Source of the DNA: Bacillota bacterium | GTDB taxonomy: Bacteria; Bacillota_I; Bacilli_A; Erysipelotrichales; Erysipelotrichaceae | Direction of reading: 5' to 3' | DNA length: 64,000 nucleotides | NCBI GenBank assembly: GCA_023249475.1 | Contig: JAHFCO010000008.1 | Location: 1-64,000, forward strand | Part shown: positions 45,547 through 54,119 of the stretch, piece after piece | Layout of the letters: each line of letters opens with the position of its first letter | Position numbering within the stretch: position 1 is the first letter of the stretch | Program-made: the position numbers and the translations under genes | Notes under the pieces: generated by a model | Seen by the model: only the letters and a program-made list of their open reading frames with translations | Told to the model about the DNA's origin: nothing | The model's database searches: none

Positions 45547-46752
45547 CTACCCTTTCTTTACGATGATCGCGGTCCCCATGCCGCCGCCGATACACAGCGA
45601 GGCCAGACCGTATTTCACATCCATTTTCATCATTTCATTGACCAACGTGACCAGGATCCGGTTTCCGCTTGCGCCGACCGGATGTCCCAGGGCGATCGCG
45701 CCGCCGTTGGGGTTGATTTTCTTCATGAATTCTGCGCGATCGACGCCGTGTTCTTCCACCAACTCATGGACGACACCCAGACTTTGGGCGGCGAAGGCTT
45801 CGTTGAGTTCCAATACGTCGATCTCGCTTAAGTTCAGTTTCGCCATCTTCAATGCGTTGCGGATCGCCGGTGTGGGACCCAAACCCATCAGGCTCGGTTC
45901 GACACCGCCTTGACCGATTCCGACGATCTCGACCATCGGGGTCAGGTTGTATTTCGCCAGGGCTTCTTCACCGACGACCAACACAGCCGAAGCGCCGTCG
46001 TTGATACCCGACGAACTGCCTGCGGTGACGGTTCCGTCTTTCTTGAAGGCCGGACGTAAACCGCTAAGTTTTTCCAAATCCGTCTTACGGTTGGGGTATT
46101 CGTCTTGCTGGAAGAGGACGGTGTCCTTCCCGACCTTGACTTCGATCGGGACGATTTCATCCGCGAAGGCGCCGGTATCGACCGCCTGGATCGCTTTGCG
46201 TTGCGAAGCGATCGCGAATTCATCCTGCATTTGACGTGTGATGTTGTATTTGGTGGCGATGTTTTCCGCGGTGACGCCCATGTGCGAGCCATCGAAGGCA
46301 TCCCACAGCGCATCCGCCAGCATATGGTCCTTCACCGTGATATCGCCCATCTTGATTCCGCTACGGATTTCCTTGGGCATTAAGAACGGGGCGGCGCTCA
46401 TGTTTTCCGTCCCGCCGGCGACGATCACTTCGGCGATCCCGGCTTTGATTTCGGTATACGCGTTCATCACGGCTTTCAGTCCGCTTCCGCAGACCATGTT
46501 GACGCCATAGGCCGGTACGCTCACCGGAATCCCGGCTTTCAGCGAACTTTGGCGCGCGACGCCTTGTCCCTGTCCTGCCGGCAGGATATTGCCCATGCAG
46601 ACTTCGTCGATGACGTTGGGATCGATCTTGGTTTGATCGAGAAGCGCTTTGATGACGGCCGAACCCATATCCGACGCACTGGTTCCTTTCAGTGAACCCA
46701 GATGCGATCCAAGGGCGGTCCGCTTGGCGGCGACGATGTACACTTTCGACAT
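45547..46752 (-). CDS. thl: Acetyl-CoA acetyltransferase (thiolase)
   Basis: 401 residues. Cys88 in NMVCGSGLKAV, His357 in GHPVGASG and Cys387 in LCIGGGMG are the thiolase catalytic residues. Joins two acetyl-CoA to acetoacetyl-CoA, or cleaves 3-oxoacyl-CoA. Start at 46752 follows GGAGG. First gene of the long minus-strand operon thl-reductase-hydrolase-KASIII-livHMGFK. Its promoter carries a variant of the shared operator and sits next to a cre. Confidence 0.95.
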   Translation of the reverse strand: MSKVYIVAAKRTALGSHLGSLKGTSASDMGSAVIKALLDQTKIDPNVIDEVCMGNILPAGQGQGVARQSSLKAGIPVSVPAYGVNMVCGSGLKAVMNAYTEIKAGIAEVIVAGGTENMSAAPFLMPKEIRSGIKMGDITVKDHMLADALWDAFDGSHMGVTAENIATKYNITRQMQDEFAIASQRKAIQAVDTGAFADEIVPIEVKVGKDTVLFQQDEYPNRKTDLEKLSGLRPAFKKDGTVTAGSSSGINDGASAVLVVGEEALAKYNLTPMVEIVGIGQGGVEPSLMGLGPTPAIRNALKMAKLNLSEIDVLELNEAFAAQSLGVVHELVEEHGVDRAEFMKKINPNGGAIALGHPVGASGNRILVTLVNEMMKMDVKYGLASLCIGGGMGTAIIVKKG

Positions 46753-46779
46753 GTTGTTTTCCTCCACGGATGGTCTAAC

Positions 46780-46835
46780 ATGAAACATGATTCACCTATT
46801 ACTTATAGCGTAATCGAACGGATTCCGTTTGTCAA
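46780..46835 (-). promoter_or_regulatory. thl promoter with operator
   Basis: On the minus strand TTGACA (46830-46835), 17 bp, TACGCT (46807-46812); the alternative TATAAG at 46802 is too far. The operator variant ATGAAA-CATG-ATTCAC (46780-46795) follows downstream of the -10, as at the two other promoters of the block. Confidence 0.6.
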
Positions 46836-46843
46836 TAAGAACA

Positions 46844-46857
46844 TGTAAGCGTTAACA
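46844..46857. promoter_or_regulatory. Perfect cre (CcpA) site between thl and ackA
   Basis: TGTAAGCGTTAACA matches the consensus TGWAARCGYTWNCW at all 14 positions. It lies just upstream of both -35 boxes of the divergent promoters; centred about 60 bp before the expected ackA start. Confidence 0.8.
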
Positions 46858-46875
46858 CGACTTTTGTTTTCGTAC

Positions 46876-46926
46876 TTGACAGGACCTCGATCGACAGGTA
46901 AACTCTGTATATGAATACTGATTCAT
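46876..46926 (+). promoter_or_regulatory. ackA promoter with operator
   Basis: TTGACA (46876-46881), 17-bp spacer, TAAACT (46899-46904), followed seven bases later by the perfect dyad ATGAAT-ACTG-ATTCAT (46911-46926). About 200 bp of leader separate it from the ackA start; nothing else is seen in that leader. Confidence 0.65.
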
Positions 46927-47126
46927 GTTTCAAGTGAGTACATCATATCCAATGATTCGGGAAATTGCAAGCGATTTCAAACAAAATGTTTTCGGAGGGA
47001 TTCGGATGGTGAATCATGCCCCGTTTCGTGCACTTTGTCTGTCAAGGGGGGCATTTGGGACAAGCCGTTCTGCGGCTTGTGTCAATCATGGTATACTTAA
47101 GACGATAATCGTCAAGGAGGAAAAAT

Positions 47127-48314
47127 ATGAGTCTGATCATGTCATTGAATTCCGGTAGTTCGTCATTGAAGTTCCAGGTTTTCCGCATGCCCGCCGAAGT
47201 GCTGATCGCATCGGGATTGATCGAGAGGATCGGCCTGCCTTCCTCCGTCTTCACCGTCAAAGCCAACGACCATGAGGAAAGTTCCACCCTCGACATCCCT
47301 AACCACAAAGAAGCCATCCGCCTGGTGCTCGAATCCTTGATGAGCCACGGCATCGTCTCCGACTTGAAGGATATCGCCGGGATCGGTCATCGGATCGTCC
47401 ATGGCGGGGAGAAATATTCCGCGTCGGTCGTCATCAACGAACAGGTCGAGAAAGACATCGAAGTGTTGTCGGACTTGGCGCCGTTGCATAATCCGGCCAA
47501 CCTCCTGGGCGTGCGGGTCATCGACGAAATTTTGCCCGAAGCCGTCCAAGTCGCGGTCTTCGACACCGCCTTCCACCAAACGATGGAACCGGTCAGCTAC
47601 ATGTATCCCCTACCCTATGAATACTATGAAAAATACGGCATCCGTAAATATGGCTTCCATGGCACCTCCCACGGCTATGTCACCAAGCGTCTGCGCGAGA
47701 TCCTGGGATCGGAGAACAGCCGCCGCATCATCAGTTGCCATTTAGGCAACGGGGGCAGTTTGGCCGCGGTCAAGAACGGCAAGTGCGTCAACACGACCAT
47801 GGGCTTCACACCCCTGGCCGGCATCATGATGGGAACCCGTTCGGGGGACATCGACCCGTCGATCTTGGCCTATCTTTCCGAGAAAGAACATCTCTCGCTA
47901 CAGGGTGTGACCGATCTGTGCAACAAGAAATCCGGCTTGCTTGGCGTATCGGGGATTTCATCCGACATGCGCGATATCGAAAACGCGATCAAAGAAGGCA
48001 GTGCCCGGGCGAAACTCGCCTGCGACATGTACGTGCAGCGCGTCTGCAATACGATCGCGGCCTATGCCGTCCAACTGGGCGGGGTCGACGCGATCCTCTT
48101 CACGGCCGGGATCGGTGAAAATTCGATCTATCTGCGCCAATTGATCATCGAAACCTTGGAAGACGCTTTCCCGATCGAACTCGACCGCACGGCCAACAAC
48201 ATCCGCCGCAAAGAAGCGAAAATCTCGACGGCAAGTTCACGGATCCAAGTCTGGGTCATCCCGACCAACGAAGAACTTGTCATCGCCCGCGATACCTATC
48301 GCTTGATGAAATAA
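47127..48314 (+). CDS. ackA: Acetate kinase
   Basis: 395 residues. SLNSGSSSLKFQVF at the N-terminus, VVHGGEKY-type RIVHGGEKYS, VFDTAFHQTM, YGFHGTSHGYV and LGNGGSLAAVKNGK are acetokinase signatures. Converts acetyl phosphate to acetate with ATP gain. A butyrate kinase is less likely given the close match to AckA motifs. RBS AAGGAGG before the ATG. No phosphotransacetylase gene lies in the window. Confidence 0.96.
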   Translation: MSLIMSLNSGSSSLKFQVFRMPAEVLIASGLIERIGLPSSVFTVKANDHEESSTLDIPNHKEAIRLVLESLMSHGIVSDLKDIAGIGHRIVHGGEKYSASVVINEQVEKDIEVLSDLAPLHNPANLLGVRVIDEILPEAVQVAVFDTAFHQTMEPVSYMYPLPYEYYEKYGIRKYGFHGTSHGYVTKRLREILGSENSRRIISCHLGNGGSLAAVKNGKCVNTTMGFTPLAGIMMGTRSGDIDPSILAYLSEKEHLSLQGVTDLCNKKSGLLGVSGISSDMRDIENAIKEGSARAKLACDMYVQRVCNTIAAYAVQLGGVDAILFTAGIGENSIYLRQLIIETLEDAFPIELDRTANNIRRKEAKISTASSRIQVWVIPTNEELVIARDTYRLMK

Positions 48315-48337
48315 TTGTTAATTCGTTAACATACCCA

Positions 48338-48390
48338 TTGACAAACCATTCACAACGTACTAACCTAAAACATGAATCACCATTCATGTT
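48338..48390 (+). promoter_or_regulatory. Promoter and operator of the maoC-acd-etfBA operon
   Basis: TTGACA (48338-48343), 17-bp spacer, TAACCT (48361-48366), and the extended perfect dyad AACATGAAT-CACC-ATTCATGTT (48369-48390) right behind. Same layout as the ackA and thl promoters. Confidence 0.7.
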
Positions 48391-48416
48391 TTATTTTCAT
48401 GAGGGAAAGGAACGTT

Positions 48417-48839
48417 ATGAGTACAGGAAAAACGATTGCAGAATTGAAGTTGGGCGAGAGCGCGTCTCTCACCAAGACCATCACCGAAGCCGATGTCCTT
48501 GCGTTTGCGGATGTCAGCGACGACCATAATCCGGTGCATGTGGATGAAGCGTTTGCGAAGACCACGATGTTTAAGGGACGGATCGTCCACGGGATGCTTG
48601 TCGGATCCCTTTTCTCCTCGATCCTGGGTACGCAATTACCCGGGAACGGATCCATCTATCTCGGCCAGGAGCTCAAGTTCATCAAACCGGTTCGATTCAA
48701 CGACACCATCACGGCGAAAGTCACGGTGATCGAGAAACTGCTCGATAAGAATCGGATCAAGCTGGAAACGACGGCCCGCAACCAGGACGACGAATTGGTC
48801 GTCACCGGCATCGCGACGATCATGCCGCCGAAAGCGTAG
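48417..48839 (+). CDS. phaJ: MaoC/PhaJ-type (R)-specific enoyl-CoA hydratase
   Basis: 140 residues. Hot-dog fold with the hydratase motif [18 protein letters not shown] (catalytic Asp and His five apart) and [14 protein letters not shown], as in PhaJ. Interconverts (R)-3-hydroxyacyl-CoA and trans-enoyl-CoA. Start at 48417 follows AAAGGAA; the longer frame begins inside the operator and is not used. First in the operon with acyl-CoA dehydrogenase and EtfBA. Confidence 0.9.
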   Translation: MSTGKTIAELKLGESASLTKTITEADVLAFADVSDDHNPVHVDEAFAKTTMFKGRIVHGMLVGSLFSSILGTQLPGNGSIYLGQELKFIKPVRFNDTITAKVTVIEKLLDKNRIKLETTARNQDDELVVTGIATIMPPKA

Positions 48840-48847
48840 GAACAACC

Positions 48848-49987
48848 ATGGACTTCACCCTTTCGAAGCAGCATGCCCTTTTAGCGAAGATGTACCGTGA
48901 ATTCGCACTGAAGGAAGTGAAACCCTTGGCGGCACAGATCGACGAGGAAGAACGCTTCCCGATCGAAACGATCGCCAAGCTTAGGTCACAGAAAATGATG
49001 GGGATCTGTTTTCCCGAGAGTCTTGGCGGTGCCGGGGCGGATACCCTTGCCTATATTTTAGCCGTCGAAGAACTGAGCCGCGTCTGTGCGACCACCGGGG
49101 TCGTTCTGAGCGCCCATACTTCCCTTTGCGCCTCCCCGATCTTTACGTTCGGGACGGATGCGCAAAAACAGAAATATCTACCCAAACTCAATTCCGGCGA
49201 ATGGTTGGGTGCTTTCGGCCTGACCGAACCCAATGCGGGGACGGATGCGGCCGGCCAACAAACCGTCGCGATCAGGACGGAGAGCGGATACGTGATCAAC
49301 GGATCCAAGATCTTCATCACCAACGCCGGTTATGCGGATGTGTACGTAATCTTCGCGATGACGGATAAAACCCAGGGGACCCGCGGGATTTCAGCCTTTA
49401 TTTTGGAGAAAGACACTCCGGGATTCACCATCGGGAAGAAGGAAAAGAAACTCGGCATCCGAGGGTCGAGTACCTGCGAACTGATTTTCAAGAATGTCGA
49501 ACTGCCGAAAGAAAACCTGTTGGGATCGGAAGGCATGGGGTTCAAGATCGCGATGAACACCTTGGATGGCGGAAGGATCGGGATCGCCGCCCAGGCGCTG
49601 GGGATCGCGCAGGGGGCGATCGACGAAACCGTCGCCTATGTGAAGCAACGCAAACAATTCGGAAAGTCGATCGCCTCGTTTCAAAACACCCAGTTCACCC
49701 TGGCCGACATGCAGACAAGCGTCGAAACCGCACGTCTTCTGGTCTATCGGGCGGCTTGCCTGAAGGATGCCGGAAAACCCTATGGAACGGAAGCCGCGAT
49801 GGCGAAACTCTATGCGTCGGAAACGGCGATGGACGTCACGACCAAGGCGGTCCAACTCTTCGGGGGATACGGCTACACCCGTGACTATCCGGTGGAACGC
49901 ATGATGCGCGATGCGAAGATTACGGAAATCTATGAAGGGACCTCCGAAGTGCAACGGATGGTCATCGCCGGCGCACTGCTGCGCTAG
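48848..49987 (+). CDS. bcd: Short-chain acyl-CoA dehydrogenase (butyryl-CoA dehydrogenase type)
   Basis: 379 residues, full length. [12 protein letters not shown] and [14 protein letters not shown] bind FAD; the catalytic Glu363 is in [29 protein letters not shown] is conserved. Reduces crotonyl-CoA or oxidises butyryl-CoA together with the EtfBA encoded next. Eight bases after the hydratase gene. Confidence 0.95.
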   Translation: MDFTLSKQHALLAKMYREFALKEVKPLAAQIDEEERFPIETIAKLRSQKMMGICFPESLGGAGADTLAYILAVEELSRVCATTGVVLSAHTSLCASPIFTFGTDAQKQKYLPKLNSGEWLGAFGLTEPNAGTDAAGQQTVAIRTESGYVINGSKIFITNAGYADVYVIFAMTDKTQGTRGISAFILEKDTPGFTIGKKEKKLGIRGSSTCELIFKNVELPKENLLGSEGMGFKIAMNTLDGGRIGIAAQALGIAQGAIDETVAYVKQRKQFGKSIASFQNTQFTLADMQTSVETARLLVYRAACLKDAGKPYGTEAAMAKLYASETAMDVTTKAVQLFGGYGYTRDYPVERMMRDAKITEIYEGTSEVQRMVIAGALLR

Positions 49988-49995
49988 GAGGCATT

Positions 49996-50775
49996 ATGAA
50001 CATCGTACTTCTTGTCAAACAAGTTCCGGATACGACGGAAATGAAAATCGATAAAGTCACGGGGACGCTGATCCGTACCGGGGTCCCCACCATCATCAAC
50101 CCCGACGATCTGGCCGCGGTCGAGGAAGCCTTGATTCTGAAAGAAAAATACGACGCCCGGATCACCATCGTCACGATGGGTCCGCCCCAAGCCGAGGAGA
50201 TGCTGCGTGAGATCCTGGGGAGAGGCGCGGATGAAGCGTATCTGCTCAGCGATGCCCGCTTCGCCGGTGCCGACACCTGGGCGACGTCCACCACCTTGGC
50301 CGCTTTCCTTAAAACATTACCCTATGATTTGATTCTCGCGGGTCGGCAGGCGATCGACGGGGACACCGCGCAAGTCGGGCCGCAGACCGCCGAGAAACTG
50401 CACATCCTCCAAGTCACCTACGTCGAGGAAATCATCAAACTCGAGAACGGTCGGATGATCGTCAAGAAGGCGTATGAAACCTTCAGCGAAATTCTTGAGG
50501 TTCCTCTCCCTTGTCTTCTTACGACCTTGAACACGATGAACCAGCCCCGCGGGATGAATGTCTACGATGCCTGGCGCGCCTACCAAAAGCCGTTGACGAA
50601 AATCACGTTCGACGACTTGGATCTTCCCTTAAGCCAGGTCGGTCTCAAAGGGTCGCCGACCCAGGTCAAGAAGACCTTCACCCGGACGATCCAAGCCGGG
50701 TCGCTGAACGAGAACCTGTCTTCACGGGACGCCGCGAAATTGATCGCATCGACGCTGAAAGCGTACATGGAGTAA
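49996..50775 (+). CDS. etfB: Electron transfer flavoprotein beta subunit
   Basis: 259 residues. MNIVLLVKQVPDTTEMKID start, NPDDLAAVEEAL, AGRQAIDGDTAQVGPQ and the basic-Cys-free C-terminus typical of EtfB. Pairs with EtfA as electron carrier for Bcd. Whether this Etf bifurcates (with NADH and ferredoxin) cannot be settled from motifs; the anaerobe-type Bcd/Etf operon order fits bifurcation. Confidence 0.95.
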   Translation: MNIVLLVKQVPDTTEMKIDKVTGTLIRTGVPTIINPDDLAAVEEALILKEKYDARITIVTMGPPQAEEMLREILGRGADEAYLLSDARFAGADTWATSTTLAAFLKTLPYDLILAGRQAIDGDTAQVGPQTAEKLHILQVTYVEEIIKLENGRMIVKKAYETFSEILEVPLPCLLTTLNTMNQPRGMNVYDAWRAYQKPLTKITFDDLDLPLSQVGLKGSPTQVKKTFTRTIQAGSLNENLSSRDAAKLIASTLKAYME

Positions 50776-51801
50776 ATGATGGTAACGAAAGATATCTATG
50801 TTTTTGCCCAGCAGACGGATTCGGTGTTCGAGAACGTGGTGTTTGAACTCTTAAGCGAAGCGCGGAAACTCTGCGACACGATCCGCTCTTCCAGGCCGGA
50901 TTTCAATGTCGTCGCTGTTTTGCTTGGGCATCACGTGAAAGCCAGTGCGAATGCTTTGTTTGAACATGGCGCGGACCAAGTGATCGTCTGCGATCATAAA
51001 AGCCTTGCGCATTATTCCACCGAGAAATACACGGATGTGGTCAGTCGAATCATCACGACCTATCATCCCGACTCGCTGTTGATCGGGGCGACGGTCGTCG
51101 GAAGAGATTTGGCACCCCGCATCGCGGCGCGCGTGGATACAGGCTTGACGGCGGATGCGACCAAGATCGAGATCGATCCGACCGGCGAACATCCGACGCA
51201 GCTCTGGATCACACGCCCGGCGTTCGGTGGGAACCTGTTCGGGACGATCGTTTGCCCGAACCATCGTCCGCAGATGTCGACCATCCGTCCCAACGTGTTG
51301 GACTCTGACTTCTTCCAGCACGGTCGGACCGGCGAAATCATCGAGTTCGGATTTGAAGACGAAACGGAAACCTTGGTGAAGTTTCTCCAACGGATCCCCA
51401 AGGAAGAACACGGCGTGAACATCGCGAAAGCCCGGATCATCTTTTCCGGGGGAAGAGGCATGAGCGGTCATTTCGACCTGCTTGAAGAATGCGCACGATC
51501 CGTCGGCGGCGTGGTCGCCGCATCCCGCGGCGCGGTCGACATGGGCGAAGCGCCGAAGGACGTCCAGGTCGGACAAACCGGCAAAACCGTCCGTCCGACC
51601 CTCTACATCGCCTGCGGGATTTCCGGTGCCGTCCAGCATACCGCCGGCATGGATAAATCCGAGTACATCATCGCCATCAACAAGGATCCGCAAGCCGCCA
51701 TCTTCTCGGTCGCGACCCTGGGGATCGTCGGGGATGCGTTAGAAATCCTACCTCATCTCGCGGAGGAAATCCGCAAACTCCAGCAACACTCCGAATCGTA
51801 A
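50776..51801 (+). CDS. etfA: Electron transfer flavoprotein alpha subunit
   Basis: 341 residues. C-terminal FAD motif is complete: GGRGMSG, ASRGAVDMG, GQTGKTVRPTLYIACGISGAVQHTAGM, AINKDPQAAIF. Two ATGs in a row follow the etfB stop; either may start. Last gene of the operon. Confidence 0.95.
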   Translation: MMVTKDIYVFAQQTDSVFENVVFELLSEARKLCDTIRSSRPDFNVVAVLLGHHVKASANALFEHGADQVIVCDHKSLAHYSTEKYTDVVSRIITTYHPDSLLIGATVVGRDLAPRIAARVDTGLTADATKIEIDPTGEHPTQLWITRPAFGGNLFGTIVCPNHRPQMSTIRPNVLDSDFFQHGRTGEIIEFGFEDETETLVKFLQRIPKEEHGVNIAKARIIFSGGRGMSGHFDLLEECARSVGGVVAASRGAVDMGEAPKDVQVGQTGKTVRPTLYIACGISGAVQHTAGMDKSEYIIAINKDPQAAIFSVATLGIVGDALEILPHLAEEIRKLQQHSES

Positions 51802-51930
51802 AAAAAACGATAAAATGCGTGTTTCGTCACGTCTTCACACTGATTAACACGCATCTACTGAATCGCTTGAAACCCCAATGAAAGAATGTAAAATGTTGCG
51901 ATTTTCTTTGCGGAAGACCGTCGGAATGCC

Positions 51931-52001
51931 TTGACATCGCTCTTCGCGGTTCATACAATAAAACCATGATACATGGGATGTCGCCGCACTACCGGGCGAC
52001 A
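51931..52001 (+). promoter_or_regulatory. Promoter and 5' hairpin of the sortase locus
   Basis: TTGACA (51931-51936), 17-bp spacer, TACAAT (51954-51959): a near-consensus promoter. In the leader TGTCGCC (51979-51985) pairs with GGCGACA (51995-52001), a 7-bp hairpin ending just before the GGGAGG RBS. Confidence 0.8.
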
Positions 52002-52014
52002 TGGGAGGAACAAC

Positions 52015-52599
52015 ATGAAAAAAATCATTCTTTTTTTGACAAGCGCGCTCGTTCTGGCGATGACGATGTTACCTGTTTTCGCGGCGACGACCGTCAACAC
52101 GTACGAGCAATCCATCCTTGATAAACTTGCGGCCGGCGTTGTTGTGGGGACCAAGACCGTCGCGCTTTCGACGGAGGAACTGAACATCGCGAAGAACTTC
52201 TTCATGATGGACGGTGTCGACTTCACGCAAGCCGACGCGACCGCGATCCTGGATGCGATCGACGACATCGCGGCGGTCATCAAGGCTGCCGGCGTCACCG
52301 ATTTGACGAAGTTGAGTTTGGATGACAAGAACGAGATCCTGGCGTTGGCCCAAGCCGCAACCGCGTCCGTCGCATCGATTTCCCTGACGTTCGAATACGA
52401 TGTCGCCACCAAGACGGTCAGCATCCTTTCGGGTCAATCCGTCATGGTCCAATCCGACGTGACCACCGCTTCCACCGTGGTGAAGAATACCGGCATGAAC
52501 GCGACCGTCAGTTTCTGGATGTTCTCCATCCTGGGTCTGACGATGGTCGCTGCCGTCGCTTTCGCCAAGAAAAACGACTTGCTTGTTGCGAAAGCATAG
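52015..52599 (+). CDS. Secreted protein with C-terminal sorting-like signal
   Basis: 194 residues. Residues 1-23 are a signal peptide (cleavage near VFA). The mature part is Ala/Asp-rich and probably helical. At the C-terminus VKNTG (156-160) is followed by a hydrophobic segment (about 163-184) and KK: the layout of a sortase substrate, but with VKNTG where LPxTG is usual. The next gene codes a sortase. Start at 52015 follows GGGAGGAACAAC. No known family. Confidence 0.75.
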   Translation: MKKIILFLTSALVLAMTMLPVFAATTVNTYEQSILDKLAAGVVVGTKTVALSTEELNIAKNFFMMDGVDFTQADATAILDAIDDIAAVIKAAGVTDLTKLSLDDKNEILALAQAATASVASISLTFEYDVATKTVSILSGQSVMVQSDVTTASTVVKNTGMNATVSFWMFSILGLTMVAAVAFAKKNDLLVAKA

Positions 52600-52603
52600 G
52601 TTG

Positions 52604-53266
52604 ATGACATCGGTGTCTAAAGTTTCAAAAGCAATGGTGGCGATTCTGATCGTGCCTTTGCTTTTTTCTTTGGTAACGTGCGGCTTACTCTACGTCCTCC
52701 TTAAACCGACGATCGATCTTTCCCTGTCCGTCGCATCGATGGTGATCGCGGAGAACGCCCCGGATTTCGATGCGGATCTGGGTTCGATCTATCAAGGGAA
52801 AGACTTGATCGAACGAAGCACGGTCCCTCTCGCCGAAGTGGTGATCCCGTTTGTCGGGGTCCACTACGCCAACCTGAGTATCCAGCGCATCGATCTCGAT
52901 GTGAGACTCTATTGGGGGGATAGCGAAAAAATCCTACGCTATGGCGCCGGTCAGTACATCGGAAGTTTCCTGCCGGGGTTTCAGAAACCCTTGTTGATCG
53001 GGGGACACAATCTCTCGGTGTTCAAACAGCTCCAATACGTCAGCCTCGACGACGAAATCGTCATCCACACCAACTATGGCGAATATGTCTATGCGGTCGA
53101 TGAGATCACGGTGAAGAAAGCCGACGATCCGACGTTCTATCAGCTGAACCAAGACGTCGAACAACTCATCCTGTATACCTGTTATCCCTTCCGCATCCTC
53201 TCCGGTCGTCGATATGATCGCTTCGTGGTGTATGGTCACCGGATCTCGGGTCCGGATGTGAAGTAG
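52604..53266 (+). CDS. Sortase (class D/E-like)
   Basis: 220 residues. N-terminal membrane anchor (about 11-33), then the sortase fold with His135 in LIGGHN, Cys193 in LYTCYPF and Arg202/203 in GRRYDRF. The short TCYP motif and single N-terminal anchor resemble class D/E sortases. It would cleave a sorting signal and join the protein to an amine acceptor. Start is uncertain: the ATG at 52604 has only a weak TAGG site. It follows the putative substrate gene by five bases. Confidence 0.85.
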   Translation: MTSVSKVSKAMVAILIVPLLFSLVTCGLLYVLLKPTIDLSLSVASMVIAENAPDFDADLGSIYQGKDLIERSTVPLAEVVIPFVGVHYANLSIQRIDLDVRLYWGDSEKILRYGAGQYIGSFLPGFQKPLLIGGHNLSVFKQLQYVSLDDEIVIHTNYGEYVYAVDEITVKKADDPTFYQLNQDVEQLILYTCYPFRILSGRRYDRFVVYGHRISGPDVK

Positions 53267-53270
53267 TGCC

Positions 53271-54107
53271 ATGATGAAAAACCAGGAAAAAGCACGAAGC
53301 GTCATCGCTTCGTTCACCGTGTTGATGTTGACGCTGGTTACCGTACTCCTGATCGGTCTCCTTACGATCACCCCCTTCTTCCTTAGCCAAAGCGCGTTGA
53401 CGGAAGCGATGGGAAAAAGCACCTTCGGTTCATCGGTCTATGACGAATGGCTCGCGAAATCCAAGGACATCGCGACCCAGTACGGCGTCGACGAAGGGGT
53501 CGTCGAAGACCTTGTCTCCAAGGCGAAAATGGAGGAGGACATCCGGCTTACCCTCCATGAATCAAGCCTGGGCGGGGATCCTTTCATCGATACGTTGAGC
53601 TTATCCCAGGAACTTCGAGAACGCCTGATTGCGTTCATGGAAAGCCAAGAGTTGACGCTGACTTCCGAAGTCCAGACGGGGATCGACGAATTGGTCGAAC
53701 TCATCACGGATGATTACATCCGATCTGCGACGATCCCTTATTATGACCTCTTTCTCTCGGCACGAAATCGGATCGCGATCCCCTCAAGAAACCTTTCGAT
53801 CATCCTTCTTCTTCTGATCGTGTCGCTCGCATACTTCCTTGCTCGGCTTCTTCCGCATAGACAATGGTATCGATCGATGACGACGGTGGTGTTATCCGCA
53901 GGCTGGATCTATTTCCTCATCCCCGGATATCTCTACGTCGAAGGGTTCTATGACCGCATCCAGATCCGTCCGTATTCCATCCAGCGTCTTTCAGCCGTCT
54001 TGCTTGAGAACGGGTTGGTGAAGATGATCGGGGTCGGACTCGTATCGGTGCTGGTCGGAAGCATCCTGATGTATCTTGCATCATCGAAAAAAGAAACCGT
54101 GGGTTGA
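53271..54107 (+). CDS. Membrane protein linked to the sortase locus
   Basis: 278 residues. One N-terminal membrane helix (about 11-40), an extracellular domain of about 130 residues rich in acidic helices, then three or four further helices to the C-terminus. Not recognised. Two ATGs in a row (53271 and 53274) follow the sortase stop by a few bases; the three genes share one promoter and one terminator. A membrane partner in assembly or anchoring is possible. Confidence 0.7.
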   Translation: MMKNQEKARSVIASFTVLMLTLVTVLLIGLLTITPFFLSQSALTEAMGKSTFGSSVYDEWLAKSKDIATQYGVDEGVVEDLVSKAKMEEDIRLTLHESSLGGDPFIDTLSLSQELRERLIAFMESQELTLTSEVQTGIDELVELITDDYIRSATIPYYDLFLSARNRIAIPSRNLSIILLLLIVSLAYFLARLLPHRQWYRSMTTVVLSAGWIYFLIPGYLYVEGFYDRIQIRPYSIQRLSAVLLENGLVKMIGVGLVSVLVGSILMYLASSKKETVG

Positions 54108-54119
54108 ACCACGGTTTTT
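54094..54119. terminator. Terminator shared by the sortase locus and mtlD
   Basis: AAACCGTGG-GTTGAA-CCACGGTTT with TTTTT on the plus side; overlaps the end of the plus-strand gene and abuts the mtlD stop. Confidence 0.88.

Noticed and set aside
48372-48416. Upstream ATG for the MaoC hydratase
   Set aside because: The ATG lies inside the operator dyad without an RBS; the ATG at 48417 has AAAGGAA and the proper PhaJ-like start.
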